64,000 bases of DNA, taken from positions 722,289 through 786,288 of the forward strand of contig NZ_VCIG01000038.1 of the NCBI RefSeq assembly GCF_006345815.1. Reading direction: 5' to 3'. The translations under genes were made by a program, and so were the position numbers. This DNA comes from Ochrobactrum sp. CGA5 (GTDB lineage: Bacteria; Pseudomonadota; Alphaproteobacteria; Rhizobiales; Rhizobiaceae). Shown here in pieces: positions 18,823 to 28,251 of this stretch. Numbering within the stretch: position 1 is the first letter of the stretch; every line of letters begins with the position of its first letter. The notes beneath the pieces were generated by a model that saw only the letters and a list, made by a program, of their open reading frames with translations, had not been told where the DNA came from and did no database searches.

Positions 18823-20037
18823 ATGGCAAAAATCAAGGTTGCGAACCCAGTCGTTGAACTCGACGGCGACGAGATGACCCGCATTATCTGGCAGTTCATC
18901 AAGGACAAGCTGATCCATCCCTATCTCGACGTCGATCTGAAATATTACGATCTGTCGGTTGAAAACCGCGATGCGACCAACGATCAGGTCACCATCGATG
19001 CAGCCAACGCCATCAAGGAGTATGGCGTCGGTGTAAAGTGCGCGACGATCACCCCGGACGAAGCGCGCGTTGAAGAGTTCAAGCTCAAGAAGATGTGGAA
19101 GTCGCCAAACGGCACCATCCGCAACATTCTCGGCGGCGTGATTTTCCGCGAGCCCATTATCTGCAAGAACGTTCCGCGCCTCGTACCAGGCTGGACCCAG
19201 CCGATAATCGTTGGCCGTCACGCTTTCGGCGACCAGTATCGCGCGACCGACTTCAAGTTCCCCGGCAAGGGAACGCTGACGATCAAGTTCGTCGGTGAAG
19301 ATGGCGAAACCATTGAACATGAAGTCTATCAGGCTCCGTCGGCTGGCGTGGCTCTTGCCATGTACAATCTTGACGAATCGATCCGCGAATTCGCCCGCGC
19401 TTCCTTCAACTATGGCCTGCAGCGCGGTTACCCAGTCTATCTCTCCACCAAGAACACCATCCTCAAGGCTTATGACGGCCGCTTCAAGGACATCTTCCAG
19501 GAAGTCTTCGATGCCGAATTCGCCGACAAGTTCAAGGCTGCCAAGATCTGGTACGAACATCGCCTCATCGACGACATGGTCGCTTCGGCGCTGAAGTGGT
19601 CCGGCGGTTACGTCTGGGCTTGCAAGAACTACGACGGCGACGTTCAGTCGGATATCGTTGCTCAGGGCTTCGGCTCGCTTGGCCTGATGACCTCAGTTCT
19701 GATGACGCCGGATGGCAAGACCGTTGAGGCTGAAGCTGCACACGGCACGGTGACCCGCCACTACCGCCAGCATCAGAAGGGCGAGGAAACCTCGACCAAT
19801 TCGATCGCATCAATCTTCGCATGGACCCGCGGTCTCGCTCACCGTGCCAAGCTCGACAACAATGCCGAGCTGAAGCGTTTTGCCGATACGCTGGAAAAGG
19901 TTTGCGTGGACACCGTCGAAAGCGGCTTCATGACCAAGGATCTGGCCTTGCTCATCGGCCCGGATCAGCCTTGGCTCTCGACTACCGGCTTCCTCGACAA
20001 GATCGACGAAAATCTCCAGAAGGCCATGGCTGCCTGA
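18823..20037 (+). CDS. icd: Isocitrate dehydrogenase (NADP+)
   Basis: A 404-residue TCA-cycle enzyme of the homodimeric NADP type also found in eukaryotes. It oxidises isocitrate to 2-oxoglutarate. Visible motifs are [11 protein letters not shown] at the N-terminus, the substrate loop region [10 protein letters not shown] and [16 protein letters not shown], the tyrosine-lysine catalytic segments, and the coenzyme site [12 protein letters not shown]. The ATG at 18823 gives the canonical MAKIKV start; the frame extends to 18778 without a ribosome site. A strong terminator follows 32 bases after the stop. Confidence 0.97.
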   Translation: MAKIKVANPVVELDGDEMTRIIWQFIKDKLIHPYLDVDLKYYDLSVENRDATNDQVTIDAANAIKEYGVGVKCATITPDEARVEEFKLKKMWKSPNGTIRNILGGVIFREPIICKNVPRLVPGWTQPIIVGRHAFGDQYRATDFKFPGKGTLTIKFVGEDGETIEHEVYQAPSAGVALAMYNLDESIREFARASFNYGLQRGYPVYLSTKNTILKAYDGRFKDIFQEVFDAEFADKFKAAKIWYEHRLIDDMVASALKWSGGYVWACKNYDGDVQSDIVAQGFGSLGLMTSVLMTPDGKTVEAEAAHGTVTRHYRQHQKGEETSTNSIASIFAWTRGLAHRAKLDNNAELKRFADTLEKVCVDTVESGFMTKDLALLIGPDQPWLSTTGFLDKIDENLQKAMAA

Positions 20038-20066
20038 TAAAATTTTCGACTTTGATCGTTAATATG

Positions 20067-20098
20067 AAAAACCCGGCAGCGGTTCTGCCGGGTTTTTT
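20067..20098 (+). terminator. Rho-independent terminator after icd
   Basis: A 10-base stem (AACCCGGCAG / CTGCCGGGTT, 20070-20079 and 20085-20094) with loop CGGTT is followed directly by TTTT. Confidence 0.92.
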
Positions 20099-20153
20099 CA
20101 TTTCCTTTTGAATGGAAAAAGCGCATCCTGCCACCTCTTACAGGGAGGATGAA

Positions 20154-20774
20154 ATGGCTGAGTTGAAGCTCTATACCAACCCGATGTCGCGCGGACGTAT
20201 TGCGCGCTGGATGCTGGAAGAGATCGGCAAACCTTATGATGTGGAAATTCTGGATTTTGGCCCGCCTATGAAAGGCCCCGACTACTGCACAATCAACCCG
20301 ATGGGCAAAGTTCCCGCCCTACGTCACGGCGATGCGGTAGTGACGGAAGTGGCTGCAATCTGCGCCTATTTGGCAACGACATTTCCCGAAGCCGGCCTAG
20401 CGCCACATCCCAATGAACGCGCGGATTTTTTCCGCTGGCTGTTCTTTACGTCCGGTCCTGTGGAGGCAGCCCTATCCAATCATGCACTCGGATTTGAAAT
20501 CCCCACAGACAAGCAGGGAATGGTCGGCTACGGCAATTACGACACGGTGGTCAACACTTTGGAGAAAGCGGTATCGCATCATCCTTATATCACCGGCGAC
20601 CGGTTCACGGCGGCTGACGTTTATGTCGGCTCACACATCGGCTGGGGCCTGCGGTTTGGCACTTTACCCGCCAGAGGAGCTTTCGTCGCCTATTGGGACC
20701 GTTTGAAGGACCGCCCTGCAATGAAGCGGGCTACTGAGTTGGACGAAGCAGCCGCGGCCGCCATACAGCACTAG
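20154..20774 (+). CDS. Glutathione S-transferase family protein
   Basis: A 206-residue GST. The N-terminal thioredoxin-like domain shows LYTNPMSRGRIARWMLEEIG, where Ser/Arg after the first strand is the likely glutathione-activating position, and the cis-proline with NPMGKVPALRHGD. The C-terminal helical domain ends with GDRFTAADVYVGSHIGWGL, the usual N-capping box. The ATG at 20154 follows GGGAGGATGAA; the upstream in-frame ATG at 20112 lies within the preceding spacer. Substrate unknown. Its TAG stop shares bases with the stop of the convergent ArsR gene. Confidence 0.9.
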   Translation: MAELKLYTNPMSRGRIARWMLEEIGKPYDVEILDFGPPMKGPDYCTINPMGKVPALRHGDAVVTEVAAICAYLATTFPEAGLAPHPNERADFFRWLFFTSGPVEAALSNHALGFEIPTDKQGMVGYGNYDTVVNTLEKAVSHHPYITGDRFTAADVYVGSHIGWGLRFGTLPARGAFVAYWDRLKDRPAMKRATELDEAAAAAIQH

Positions 20775-21487
20775 CCAACGACCGCTGGCTGTTCAGGTGA
20801 CGAAGTCTGACCAGCCAGCTCAAATGTGCGCGAGAATGCCTGCACACCTTTCGGTGAGAAGGCGATGACGCGCCCCGCTTCGCGGCGTGCCCAGCCTTGT
20901 GCAATGAAATGTTTCAAGAGCGCCGCCCCGAGAGCGCCGCCCAGATGGTTTCGTCGCTCGCTCCAGTCGAGGCAGTGACGGCAGACTTGACGCTTGCCCC
21001 GCTCCAGAGTGGTCACATCGACGCCGAGGCAACTGAAAAACGACTTGCCTTTTTCCGTCAGCACCGGCTCGCTATCATCGACAATCAATCCAAGCCGATG
21101 CGAAGCATCGAGCATTTCCACACCACGCTCACCAGCCAAGTGGTCATAACAGATGCGCGCCTTGCGCAATGCCTGATCTTTCGGACCAGTCCGCACCCTT
21201 ACGGCGCCGGTACGTTGGGCAAGGCCCATAAGGCTTTCAAGGACCTGTGCCACATCCGGCCCTGAAAGCCGAAAATAGCGGTGCCTGCCCTGCTTTTCAG
21301 CGACCAGAAGATTGGCCGCATCAAGCTTTGCAAGATGTCCACTGGCGGTTTGCAGTGTGACACCTGCGGCCGAGGCAAGTTCACTAACCGTTAGCGCGCG
21401 GCCATCCATCAGCGCGGTGAGCATGTTTGCACGTGCCGGGTCGCCAAGAAGTGCTGCAACGGAAGCTATGATCGGTCCATCTTTCAT
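20771..21487 (-). CDS. ArsR-family winged-helix transcriptional regulator
   Basis: A 238-residue regulator. Residues 8-85 are the ArsR winged helix (LGDPARANMLTALMDGRALT, then ASAAGVTLQTASGHLAKLDA). The long C-terminal extension contains RQVCRHCLDWSERRNHLGG, a C-x2-C pair inside a motif conserved in this larger ArsR subgroup; it could bind metal or sense redox, which is inference. It is divergent from the NIPSNAP/monooxygenase pair, and an inverted repeat in the 81-base gap is a probable operator. Ligand unknown. Confidence 0.88.
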   Translation of the reverse strand: MKDGPIIASVAALLGDPARANMLTALMDGRALTVSELASAAGVTLQTASGHLAKLDAANLLVAEKQGRHRYFRLSGPDVAQVLESLMGLAQRTGAVRVRTGPKDQALRKARICYDHLAGERGVEMLDASHRLGLIVDDSEPVLTEKGKSFFSCLGVDVTTLERGKRQVCRHCLDWSERRNHLGGALGAALLKHFIAQGWARREAGRVIAFSPKGVQAFSRTFELAGQTSSPEQPAVVG

Positions 21488-21502
21488 ACTTCGATGCTAA
21501 CC

Positions 21503-21520
21503 GAACTATGGAGGTAGTTC
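21503..21520. promoter_or_regulatory. Probable ArsR operator
   Basis: Inverted repeat GAACTA-N6-TAGTTC (21503-21508 and 21515-21520), 15 bases upstream of the ArsR start and 48 bases upstream of the NIPSNAP start, in the middle of the divergent promoter region. Position and symmetry suit a dimeric winged-helix repressor. Confidence 0.6.
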
Positions 21521-21568
21521 AATTGCTACATTGTCACCATCGAAGACAAGCATTTGAAGGAGACACAC

Positions 21569-21898
21569 ATGATTACCTGTTTCATCCGCTATCAGATCGA
21601 CCCATTCAAAGCGGATGCCTTTGCAGAATATGCGCGTAACTGGGGACAGGCTATACCACGCTGTGGTGCTAATCTCATTGGCTATTTCGGGCCCCATGAA
21701 GGTTCGTCGACCACAGCGTACGGCATCTATTCAATCGAGAACCTTGCCGCATACGAAGCGTACCGGGCTCGGCTTGCAGCCGATCCGCTGGGGCGCGAGA
21801 ATTATGAATTTGCGCGCAGAGAACAATTCATCCGATCCGAGGATCGCATTTTCCTTAGGCTTCAATCTGCACCACATGGGGAGTTCATCAAGCCATGA
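21569..21898 (+). CDS. NIPSNAP family protein
   Basis: A 109-residue protein with the ferredoxin-like dimeric alpha/beta barrel fold. [20 protein letters not shown] and the central [20 protein letters not shown] stretch match NIPSNAP-domain proteins, whose biochemical function is unknown. GAAGGAGA precedes the ATG at 21569. The stop overlaps the start of the next gene by 4 bases (ATGA), so the two small barrel proteins are translated together, probably under control of the divergent ArsR regulator. Confidence 0.85.
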   Translation: MITCFIRYQIDPFKADAFAEYARNWGQAIPRCGANLIGYFGPHEGSSTTAYGIYSIENLAAYEAYRARLAADPLGRENYEFARREQFIRSEDRIFLRLQSAPHGEFIKP

Positions 21899-22245
21899 TT
21901 GCCGTCATATTCGAAGTCTGGCCTGCCGATGACAGCAGGCGCGAGCAGTATCTCGATATTGCTGCAAGCTTGCGCGAAGATCTTTCCAGAATTGACGGTT
22001 TTCTCTCGATCGAGCGCTTTCAAAGTCTGGCCGATCCCGACAAATTGCTGTCACTCTCGTTCTGGCGCGACGAAGACGCTGTGCGCGAATGGCGCAATCT
22101 ACCATCTCATCGGGTAGCACAAGGACAGGGCCGCAATGGTGTTTTTGAGAACTACCGCTTGCGCGTTGCCAACGTCATGCGTGACTATGGTCTGGACGAG
22201 CGAAGCGAGGCGCCTGACGATAGCCGCATAATTCATGCGGCCTGA
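21895..22245 (+). CDS. Antibiotic biosynthesis monooxygenase (ABM) domain protein
   Basis: A 116-residue protein with a second dimeric alpha/beta barrel domain. [20 protein letters not shown], then [22 protein letters not shown] and [18 protein letters not shown], fit the ABM family, which includes quinone-forming monooxygenases and haem-degrading proteins. Paired with the NIPSNAP gene it suggests a two-barrel heteromer or two steps on one small substrate, which is inference. Confidence 0.88.
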   Translation: MIAVIFEVWPADDSRREQYLDIAASLREDLSRIDGFLSIERFQSLADPDKLLSLSFWRDEDAVREWRNLPSHRVAQGQGRNGVFENYRLRVANVMRDYGLDERSEAPDDSRIIHAA

Positions 22246-22256
22246 TTCCTGTAACA

Positions 22257-22284
22257 GAAAAGGCCGGGTTGTCCCGGCCTTTTC
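22257..22284. terminator. Bidirectional terminator between ABM gene and alaS
   Basis: Stem AAAGGCCGGG / CCCGGCCTTT (22259-22268 and 22273-22282) with loop TTGT. A-run on the left and T-run on the right let it stop both the plus-strand pair and alaS on the minus strand. Confidence 0.9.
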
Positions 22285-22292
22285 AAATTACG

Positions 22293-24950
22293 TTAGACGA
22301 TCAGGGCCTTGACTGCTGCAATCGCAGCATCAGCCTTGTCGCCATCCGGCCCACCAGCCTGTGCCATATCCGGGCGACCGCCGCCGCCTGCACCGCCAAG
22401 GGCAGCAGAAGCAGCACGAACCATATCGACCGCGCTGAAGCGCCCAACCAGATCTTCCGTCACCGCAGCAACCGCGCTGGCCTTGCCATCTTCCCCCACG
22501 CCGATAAACAGTACGACGCCGGAAACGACTTGCTTCTTGCCTTCGTCGGCAAGCGGCTTGAGATCACGCGGGGAAACACCAGTTACGACTTTGCCGAGGA
22601 AATTGACGCCATTGATGGCTTCAACGGCGCTGCCGCCATCTGCCGTACCGCCGCCAAGCGCAAGCTTCTTGCGAGCATCGGCAAGCTCACGCTCCAGCTT
22701 CTTGCGTTCATCAAGCAGGGCATTGACACGTTCCAGCGCCTCAGACGGTGTCGTCTTCAGCGCACCGGCGATGGCCTTTACGCGCTCATCCTGCTCTTCG
22801 AGGTAAAGACGTGCCGCCTCACCCGTCAGCGCTTCCATACGCCGTACGCCAGCGGCAACCGCGCCTTCCGACACGATGCGGACAAGGCCGATGTCGCCGG
22901 TCTGGCGCACATGCGTGCCGCCGCAAAGCTCGACCGAATATGCCTTGCCTTCTTTCGAACCATGCTTGGCCGTGCCCATGGACACGACGCGCACTTCATC
23001 ACCGTATTTTTCTCCGAATAGCGCCATTGCACCTTCGGCGATGGCATCATCGACGGCCATCAGACGGGTGCTGACAGGAGCATTCTGCAGAATGATTTCG
23101 TTCGCGAGATTTTCCACCTGCGTCAGCTCTTCAGCCGAAATCGGCTTTGGATGCGAAAAATCGAAACGCAGACGATCCGGCGCAACAAGCGAGCCCTTCT
23201 GTGCGACATGGCTACCAAGCGTTTCCCGCAGCGCCTCATGCAGAAGATGCGTTGCCGAGTGATTGGAGCGGATGCGCGTACGGCGCACCGAATCCACTTT
23301 CAGCTCAACGGCATCACCAGTCTTCGCAGTCCCCTTGGTGACTTTGCCCATATGGACAAAGACGCCCTCGCCCTTCTTCTGCGTGTCCTTGACCGTGATA
23401 ACGAAACCTTCACCGGAGATCGTGCCCGTGTCGCCCTGCTGGCCACCAGATTCACCATAGAATGGCGTCTGGTTGACCACCACCGATATGGTCTCGCCTT
23501 CCGAAGCCGACTGCACTTCCGCGCCGTCGCGGACAAGCGCAGTAACTACGCCCTCGGCAACTTCGGTCTCATATCCGAGGAATTCAGTCGCACCGACTTT
23601 GTCCTTGATACCAAACCAGATCGTTTCAGTTGCAGCTTCGCCGGAACCAGCCCAATTGGCACGGGCCTCGGCCTTCTGGCGTTCCATGGCGGCACTGAAG
23701 CCATCAGTATCGACGGTAATGCCGCGCTGACGAAGAGCATCCTGCGTCAGATCGAGCGGGAAGCCATAGGTATCGTAAAGCTTGAAAGCGGTTTCACCGT
23801 CGAGGCGATCACCTTCAACAAGGCTTTCCGTCGCATCCGACAGAAGGCCAAGACCGCGATCCAGCGTCTTGCGGAACCGGGTTTCTTCAAGCTTGAGCGT
23901 TTCGGAAATCAGTGCATCCGCGCGGATGAGTTCAGGATAGGCCTGCCCCATCTCGCGGATCAGGGTAGGCAGGAGACGCCACATTAGCGGCTCTTTCGCA
24001 CCTAAAAGCTGAGCGTGACGCATTGCGCGGCGCATAATGCGACGCAGCACATAGCCGCGGCCTTCGTTGGACGGCAGAACACCGTCGGCAATCAGGAAGC
24101 TAGAAGCGCGCAGATGATCGGCGATCACGCGGTGGCTGGCACGAAATTCGCCTTCGGCCTTCACACCAGTCGCTTCTTCCGAAGCGCGTATCAATGCCTT
24201 GAAGAGATCGATATCGTAATTGTCATGCACGCCCTGTAGAACCGCAGCAACGCGTTCCAGCCCCATGCCGGTATCGATGGACGGACGCGGCAGGTCGATG
24301 CGCTGTTCGGGCGTGAGCTGCTCGAACTGCATGAAAACAAGGTTCCAGATTTCGATGAAACGGTCCCCGTCTTCATCAGGCGAACCGGGAGGTCCACCCC
24401 AGATATGATCGCCGTGGTCAAAGAATATCTCAGAGCAAGGACCGCAAGGACCCGTGTCGCCCATGGCCCAGAAATTATCGCTGGTGGCAATGCGGATAAT
24501 GCGGTCATCGGAAAGACCGGCGATCTTCTTCCAATAATTCGCCGCATCGTCGTCCGTATGATAAACGGTGACGAGCAGCTTGTCTTTCGGAAGGCAAAAT
24601 TCCTTCGTGATCAGGTTCCAGGCGAAGCTGATGGCATCTTCCTTGAAATAGTCGCCAAACGAGAAGTTGCCGAGCATTTCAAAAAAAGTGTGGTGACGGG
24701 CCGTATAACCGACATTGTCCAGATCGTTGTGTTTGCCGCCAGCGCGAACGCATTTCTGGGAGGTGGTCGCACGATTGTAGGAACGATGCTCAAGGCCCGT
24801 AAAAACATTCTTGAACTGCACCATGCCCGCATTGGTGAACATGAGCGTCGGGTCGTTGCGCGGAACGAGCGGACTTGATGGAACGACCTCGTGTCCGTTC
24901 TTGCGGAAATAGTCGAGGAATGTGGACCTAATCTCGTTGACGCCAGCCAT
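22293..24950 (-). CDS. alaS: Alanyl-tRNA synthetase
   Basis: An 885-residue class II synthetase that charges tRNA-Ala. The catalytic domain (1-440) opens with [20 protein letters not shown] and includes the class II motif 2 region [13 protein letters not shown]. The editing domain has zinc-site motifs [12 protein letters not shown] and [13 protein letters not shown], and the C-terminal oligomerisation/C-Ala domain ends in the Gly-rich [16 protein letters not shown]. Length is normal. A 326-base gap separates it from recA on the same strand, and recA has its own terminator, so alaS has its own promoter. Confidence 0.98.
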   Translation of the reverse strand: MAGVNEIRSTFLDYFRKNGHEVVPSSPLVPRNDPTLMFTNAGMVQFKNVFTGLEHRSYNRATTSQKCVRAGGKHNDLDNVGYTARHHTFFEMLGNFSFGDYFKEDAISFAWNLITKEFCLPKDKLLVTVYHTDDDAANYWKKIAGLSDDRIIRIATSDNFWAMGDTGPCGPCSEIFFDHGDHIWGGPPGSPDEDGDRFIEIWNLVFMQFEQLTPEQRIDLPRPSIDTGMGLERVAAVLQGVHDNYDIDLFKALIRASEEATGVKAEGEFRASHRVIADHLRASSFLIADGVLPSNEGRGYVLRRIMRRAMRHAQLLGAKEPLMWRLLPTLIREMGQAYPELIRADALISETLKLEETRFRKTLDRGLGLLSDATESLVEGDRLDGETAFKLYDTYGFPLDLTQDALRQRGITVDTDGFSAAMERQKAEARANWAGSGEAATETIWFGIKDKVGATEFLGYETEVAEGVVTALVRDGAEVQSASEGETISVVVNQTPFYGESGGQQGDTGTISGEGFVITVKDTQKKGEGVFVHMGKVTKGTAKTGDAVELKVDSVRRTRIRSNHSATHLLHEALRETLGSHVAQKGSLVAPDRLRFDFSHPKPISAEELTQVENLANEIILQNAPVSTRLMAVDDAIAEGAMALFGEKYGDEVRVVSMGTAKHGSKEGKAYSVELCGGTHVRQTGDIGLVRIVSEGAVAAGVRRMEALTGEAARLYLEEQDERVKAIAGALKTTPSEALERVNALLDERKKLERELADARKKLALGGGTADGGSAVEAINGVNFLGKVVTGVSPRDLKPLADEGKKQVVSGVVLFIGVGEDGKASAVAAVTEDLVGRFSAVDMVRAASAALGGAGGGGRPDMAQAGGPDGDKADAAIAAVKALIV

Positions 24951-25276
24951 AAGTCACCCTTGGGCTTTTTTGCCCTGCATGGATACAGCTTGCGGAAAAG
25001 CTGCATCAATTATCCTGTTCAAACTCCCACAGCCGCCAACCATCATTGAAGGTCCGAGGCTCTCCCGCACAGCCAGGATGTGGAGTGGAGTTTTCGGTTG
25101 ACCGCTTTTAACGAGGCCTTGCTTTTCTGTCCAGATAAGTACGCTGCGCCATAAAAGCAATTTCTGTCGAACGATCGAGAAATCAGCTTGGTGCGCCCCA
25201 CAGAGGCATCTCATGGTAAAACAAAAGCCCCATGCTATTGCACGGGGCTTCAATAATTCGTTCGATGCTGGCGATC
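24951..25276 (-). other. 326-base gap: alaS upstream region and recA terminator
   Basis: No credible gene. The part next to recA holds the recA terminator (25219-25250). The rest must contain the alaS promoter and leader; I see no confident -35/-10 pair and no T-box or other RNA motif. Confidence 0.5.
25219..25250 (-). terminator. Rho-independent terminator after recA
   Basis: On the minus strand AAGCCCCGTGC pairs with GCATGGGGCTT around loop AATA (one G-U wobble), followed by TTGTTTT. It lies 26 bases beyond the recA stop. Confidence 0.88.
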
Positions 25277-26362
25277 TTACATTTCGGCAGCGTCACCTGC
25301 ATCGTCTTCCGGTCCGCCATCTTCGAGAAACTGTTCAGCAATCAGACCAGCATTCTGACGAAGCGTGGTTTCGATCTCGCGGGCCACTTCCGGATTATCC
25401 TTCAGATATTGCTTGGCGTTTTCACGGCCCTGTCCCAGTCGCTGTGAATTATACGAGAACCACGCACCTGACTTCTCGACAACACCCGCTTTTACACCAA
25501 GATCAACCAGCTCGCCCGTCTTGGAAACGCCAGCGCCGTACATGATGTCAAATTCGACCTGCTTGAAAGGAGGTGCAAGCTTGTTCTTGACGACCTTCAC
25601 GCGGGTCTGGTTGCCAACAACTTCGTCGCGTTCCTTGATCGAACCGATACGGCGAATATCAAGACGAACCGAAGCATAGAATTTAAGCGCGTTACCGCCG
25701 GTCGTTGTTTCCGGTGAACCAAACATCACGCCGATCTTCATACGAATCTGGTTGATGAAAATCACCATGCAATTCGAACGTGAAATCGACGCGGTAAGCT
25801 TGCGGAGCGCCTGGCTCATGAGACGCGCCTGAAGGCCCGGCAAAGAGTCGCCCATTTCACCTTCGATTTCCGCACGCGGTGTCAAAGCGGCGACGGAGTC
25901 AACGACGAGAACGTCGATAGCGCCGGAACGCACAAGCGTGTCAGTGATTTCAAGTGCCTGTTCGCCCGTATCCGGCTGCGAAATCAGCAGGTTCTCCAGA
26001 TCGACACCCAGCTTGCGCGCATAGACCGGATCAAGCGCATGTTCCGCGTCAACGAACGCACAGATGCCGCCTCGCTTCTGTGCTTCCGCGATCGTGTGCA
26101 ATGCAAGTGTCGTCTTACCAGAGCTTTCCGGCCCGTAAATCTCGACAATACGTCCTTTAGGCAAGCCACCAACGCCGAGCGCAATGTCCAGCGAGAGCGA
26201 TCCGGTCGATACGGTTTCGATCTCGACCACCTGATCGTTCTGGCCAAGGCGCATGATCGAGCCTTTACCGAACGCCCTTTCGATCTGCGACAACGCCGCA
26301 TCGAGAGCCTTAGTCTTATCCACTGAATTTTCCTCAACAAGTCGCAATGAATTCTGAGACAT
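25277..26362 (-). CDS. recA: Recombinase RecA
   Basis: A 361-residue DNA strand-exchange ATPase and LexA co-protease. Walker [14 protein letters not shown] (about residues 73-85), Walker [14 protein letters not shown] ...[12 protein letters not shown], and the L2 loop/ MAW-equivalent EIEGEMGD region are all present; the tail is acidic ([15 protein letters not shown]). The ATG at 26362 ([13 protein letters not shown]) is the family start and has GAGG upstream. A LexA box lies 123 bases upstream. Confidence 0.98.
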   Translation of the reverse strand: MSQNSLRLVEENSVDKTKALDAALSQIERAFGKGSIMRLGQNDQVVEIETVSTGSLSLDIALGVGGLPKGRIVEIYGPESSGKTTLALHTIAEAQKRGGICAFVDAEHALDPVYARKLGVDLENLLISQPDTGEQALEITDTLVRSGAIDVLVVDSVAALTPRAEIEGEMGDSLPGLQARLMSQALRKLTASISRSNCMVIFINQIRMKIGVMFGSPETTTGGNALKFYASVRLDIRRIGSIKERDEVVGNQTRVKVVKNKLAPPFKQVEFDIMYGAGVSKTGELVDLGVKAGVVEKSGAWFSYNSQRLGQGRENAKQYLKDNPEVAREIETTLRQNAGLIAEQFLEDGGPEDDAGDAAEM

Positions 26363-26417
26363 CTTACACCATCCTCTTGTCTCGCTAGAAGCCCAGCAGG
26401 CTCGTTGCCACGATCTA

Positions 26418-26446
26418 TTTGTATCTGTTTTGTTCTCATTTGGCAA
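26418..26446 (-). promoter_or_regulatory. Possible recA promoter
   Basis: On the minus strand TTGCCA (26446-26441) and TACAAA (26423-26418) are 17 bases apart, a fair vegetative promoter match 56 bases before the start codon. The LexA box lies further upstream, so a second promoter overlapping that box cannot be excluded. Confidence 0.35.
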
Positions 26447-26485
26447 TGGTGCTAACTTATTGAATATAAACAATTACATATTTTT

Positions 26486-26500
26486 GTTCTATAATCGTTC
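26486..26500. promoter_or_regulatory. LexA (SOS) box of recA
   Basis: GTTC-N7-GTTC (GTTC at 26486-26489 and 26497-26500) is the exact alphaproteobacterial LexA operator. Its place upstream of recA is the expected SOS arrangement. Confidence 0.88.
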
Positions 26501-26589
26501 TTTAACATCAGCAAATATGAAAATAATCGAACTATCCATGATCTAACTTAATTCAAACCAAATTGCCTCTTGATCGATTCGGAGGGGCA

Positions 26590-26625
26590 TAGAAAAACGC
26601 AGCCCCTCTTTCGAAGGACTGCGTT
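26590..26625 (-). terminator. Terminator after OmpA-like lipoprotein gene
   Basis: On the minus strand AACGCAGTCC pairs with GGGCTGCGTT (26625-26616 and 26605-26596, one U-G wobble) and is followed by TTTTCT. Confidence 0.8.
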
Positions 26626-26656
26626 GTTTGAAGTCAATAAACCGCTTGGAAGGAAA

Positions 26657-27322
26657 TCATCTTGCGGCGCGAAGCGGCGATATCTGAATTTCCACGCGAC
26701 GGTTCTGCGCGCGGCCTTCCGGCGTTGCGTTAGTGGCAACAGGCTGGCTCGCGCCATAGCCGATAACGGCAAAACGACGCGGATCAATGCCCTGCGAACC
26801 GAGATAGCTTGCAACCGACGCGGCGCGGCGCTGCGAAAGAGCCTGGTTGTGGCTAACGCTACCTGTCGAATCGGTATGTCCATAAACGTCCACAAGCGTC
26901 TGGTTAAACTTGCGCAGCACAATCGCGACCGAGTTAAGCGTGGGATAGAACTGGCTCTTCACCTGATCCTGATCTGTATCGAAAGTGATGCTAGATGGCA
27001 TGTTCAGGATGATCTGGTCACCATTACGGGTCACGGAAACACCAGTGCCCTGCAACTGTGCGCGGAGCTCGTTTTCCTGACGATCCATGTAGTTGCCGAT
27101 CGCGCCACCGCCGAGTGCACCAATACCGGCACCGATCAGAACGGCATTGCGTTGAGCGCGGCTGGAACCGCCGACCATCAGACCGCCGAGAGCGCCCACA
27201 GCCGCGCCAATTGCAGCACCACCCGCGGTGTTCGACATCTTCTGTTCCCCGGTATAAGGGTCCGTGGTGCAGCCAGCCAGAAATGTGGCGGCGAAAAGGG
27301 CAATACCGATTTTCTTCAGCAT
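26657..27322 (-). CDS. OmpA-family lipoprotein with glycine-zipper domain
   Basis: A 221-residue outer-membrane lipoprotein. Residues 1-18 are a lipoprotein signal (MLKKIGIALFAATFLAGC, Cys18 lipidated). Residues about 30-80 are a glycine-zipper membrane segment (GGAAIGAAVGALGGLMVGG and GAGIGALGGGAIGNYMD). Residues 105-215 are an OmpA-like peptidoglycan-binding domain (VDVYGHTDSTGS and LSQRRAASVASYL). The start at 27322 is fixed by the signal and by GAGGA upstream; the open frame runs further to 27526 without a site. Likely role is tethering the outer membrane to peptidoglycan. Confidence 0.9.
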   Translation of the reverse strand: MLKKIGIALFAATFLAGCTTDPYTGEQKMSNTAGGAAIGAAVGALGGLMVGGSSRAQRNAVLIGAGIGALGGGAIGNYMDRQENELRAQLQGTGVSVTRNGDQIILNMPSSITFDTDQDQVKSQFYPTLNSVAIVLRKFNQTLVDVYGHTDSTGSVSHNQALSQRRAASVASYLGSQGIDPRRFAVIGYGASQPVATNATPEGRAQNRRVEIQISPLRAAR

Positions 27323-27419
27323 GAAATGGTCATCCTCAATTAGCGAATCCGCTCGCATGATAATAGCGATTAAGGCCGGATGGTGTCTCAAATGCGAGTT
27401 TGAACCGGCTTCTCGCTTT

Positions 27420-28004
27420 TTAACTGAAGCCTCCACAACTGCGCAACTGCGCAGCATAACGATTAGCCATGGATTGAGCGCGTTTTGCGCCATTGAGGGC
27501 TGTCGCATTTCCGCGCCAGGTGCCACGTGCGTAGCCGCCGTGACCAGAATAGTAGGCTAGGTAAAGGCTATAGGCATCGTTGCGGTTAATGCCATTCTTT
27601 AGATAACTCTGATAATGATACCAGCCAATGAAATGAATTGCGTCGGCAAAACTTGTCCGTGACGCAGTCCAATGTCCCGTTTCTCGCTTGTAGCGGTCCC
27701 ATGTGCCGTCGAGTGCCTGCGAATAGCCATAGGCACTGGAAGGCCTCTTCCACGGAATAATCCAGAGAATCTTCGTACGTGGCGGGCGAGCATAGGGCTG
27801 AAAGCCCGATTCGGTATAGATTGTTGCCATCAGAACCGGAACCGGAACACCGAATTCACGCGATACCCGCGCGGCCGCCTTCTGCCAATTATTGAACCAA
27901 CCGTCGCGTTGATCAAAGACTGCACACACATTGTTGACCTGCCTTGGGGCGGTCGCGCAGCCTCCTAGGATCACGAGCGCGACGAGAAACAAAACGCGCA
28001 TCAT
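27420..28004 (-). CDS. Lysozyme-like (transglycosylase SLT) lipoprotein
   Basis: A 194-residue lipoprotein with signal MMRVLFLVALVILGGC (Cys16) and a lytic-transglycosylase-like domain. The likely catalytic Glu is in ATIYTESGFQPYARP, followed by SAYGYSQALDGTWDRYK and, further on, YLAYYSGHGGY, which together fit the lysozyme-like fold. It would cleave peptidoglycan at the outer-membrane face of the periplasm. It lies upstream of the OmpA-like lipoprotein on the same strand, 97 bases apart, so the two may share a transcript and both act on the cell wall. Confidence 0.85.
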   Translation of the reverse strand: MMRVLFLVALVILGGCATAPRQVNNVCAVFDQRDGWFNNWQKAAARVSREFGVPVPVLMATIYTESGFQPYARPPRTKILWIIPWKRPSSAYGYSQALDGTWDRYKRETGHWTASRTSFADAIHFIGWYHYQSYLKNGINRNDAYSLYLAYYSGHGGYARGTWRGNATALNGAKRAQSMANRYAAQLRSCGGFS

Positions 28005-28251
28005 GGAAAACCTCGTCTCTTTGCAAAAATTGATAAAGCGTAAAAATTAAGAAGACCTTTCCAACGACAGATACCCTTCCTTTTGCCTTCAAACTCGCGT
28101 GAAGAAGATAAGCAAAAGCCGCTGCCAATACGACAGCAGCCGAGCTGTGGATGAATGTGGACAACTATCGGGATAGTGCATTTCTAACAGTCGGATCTGC
28201 CCGAAAACAAATGGCTATAGCAATTTCACTGGGACAGAACCGCTCAAAGCT

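Noticed and set aside
24954..25253. 99-codon minus-strand frame between recA and alaS
   Set aside because: It overlaps the recA terminator hairpin, lacks a ribosome site and has no recognisable motif.
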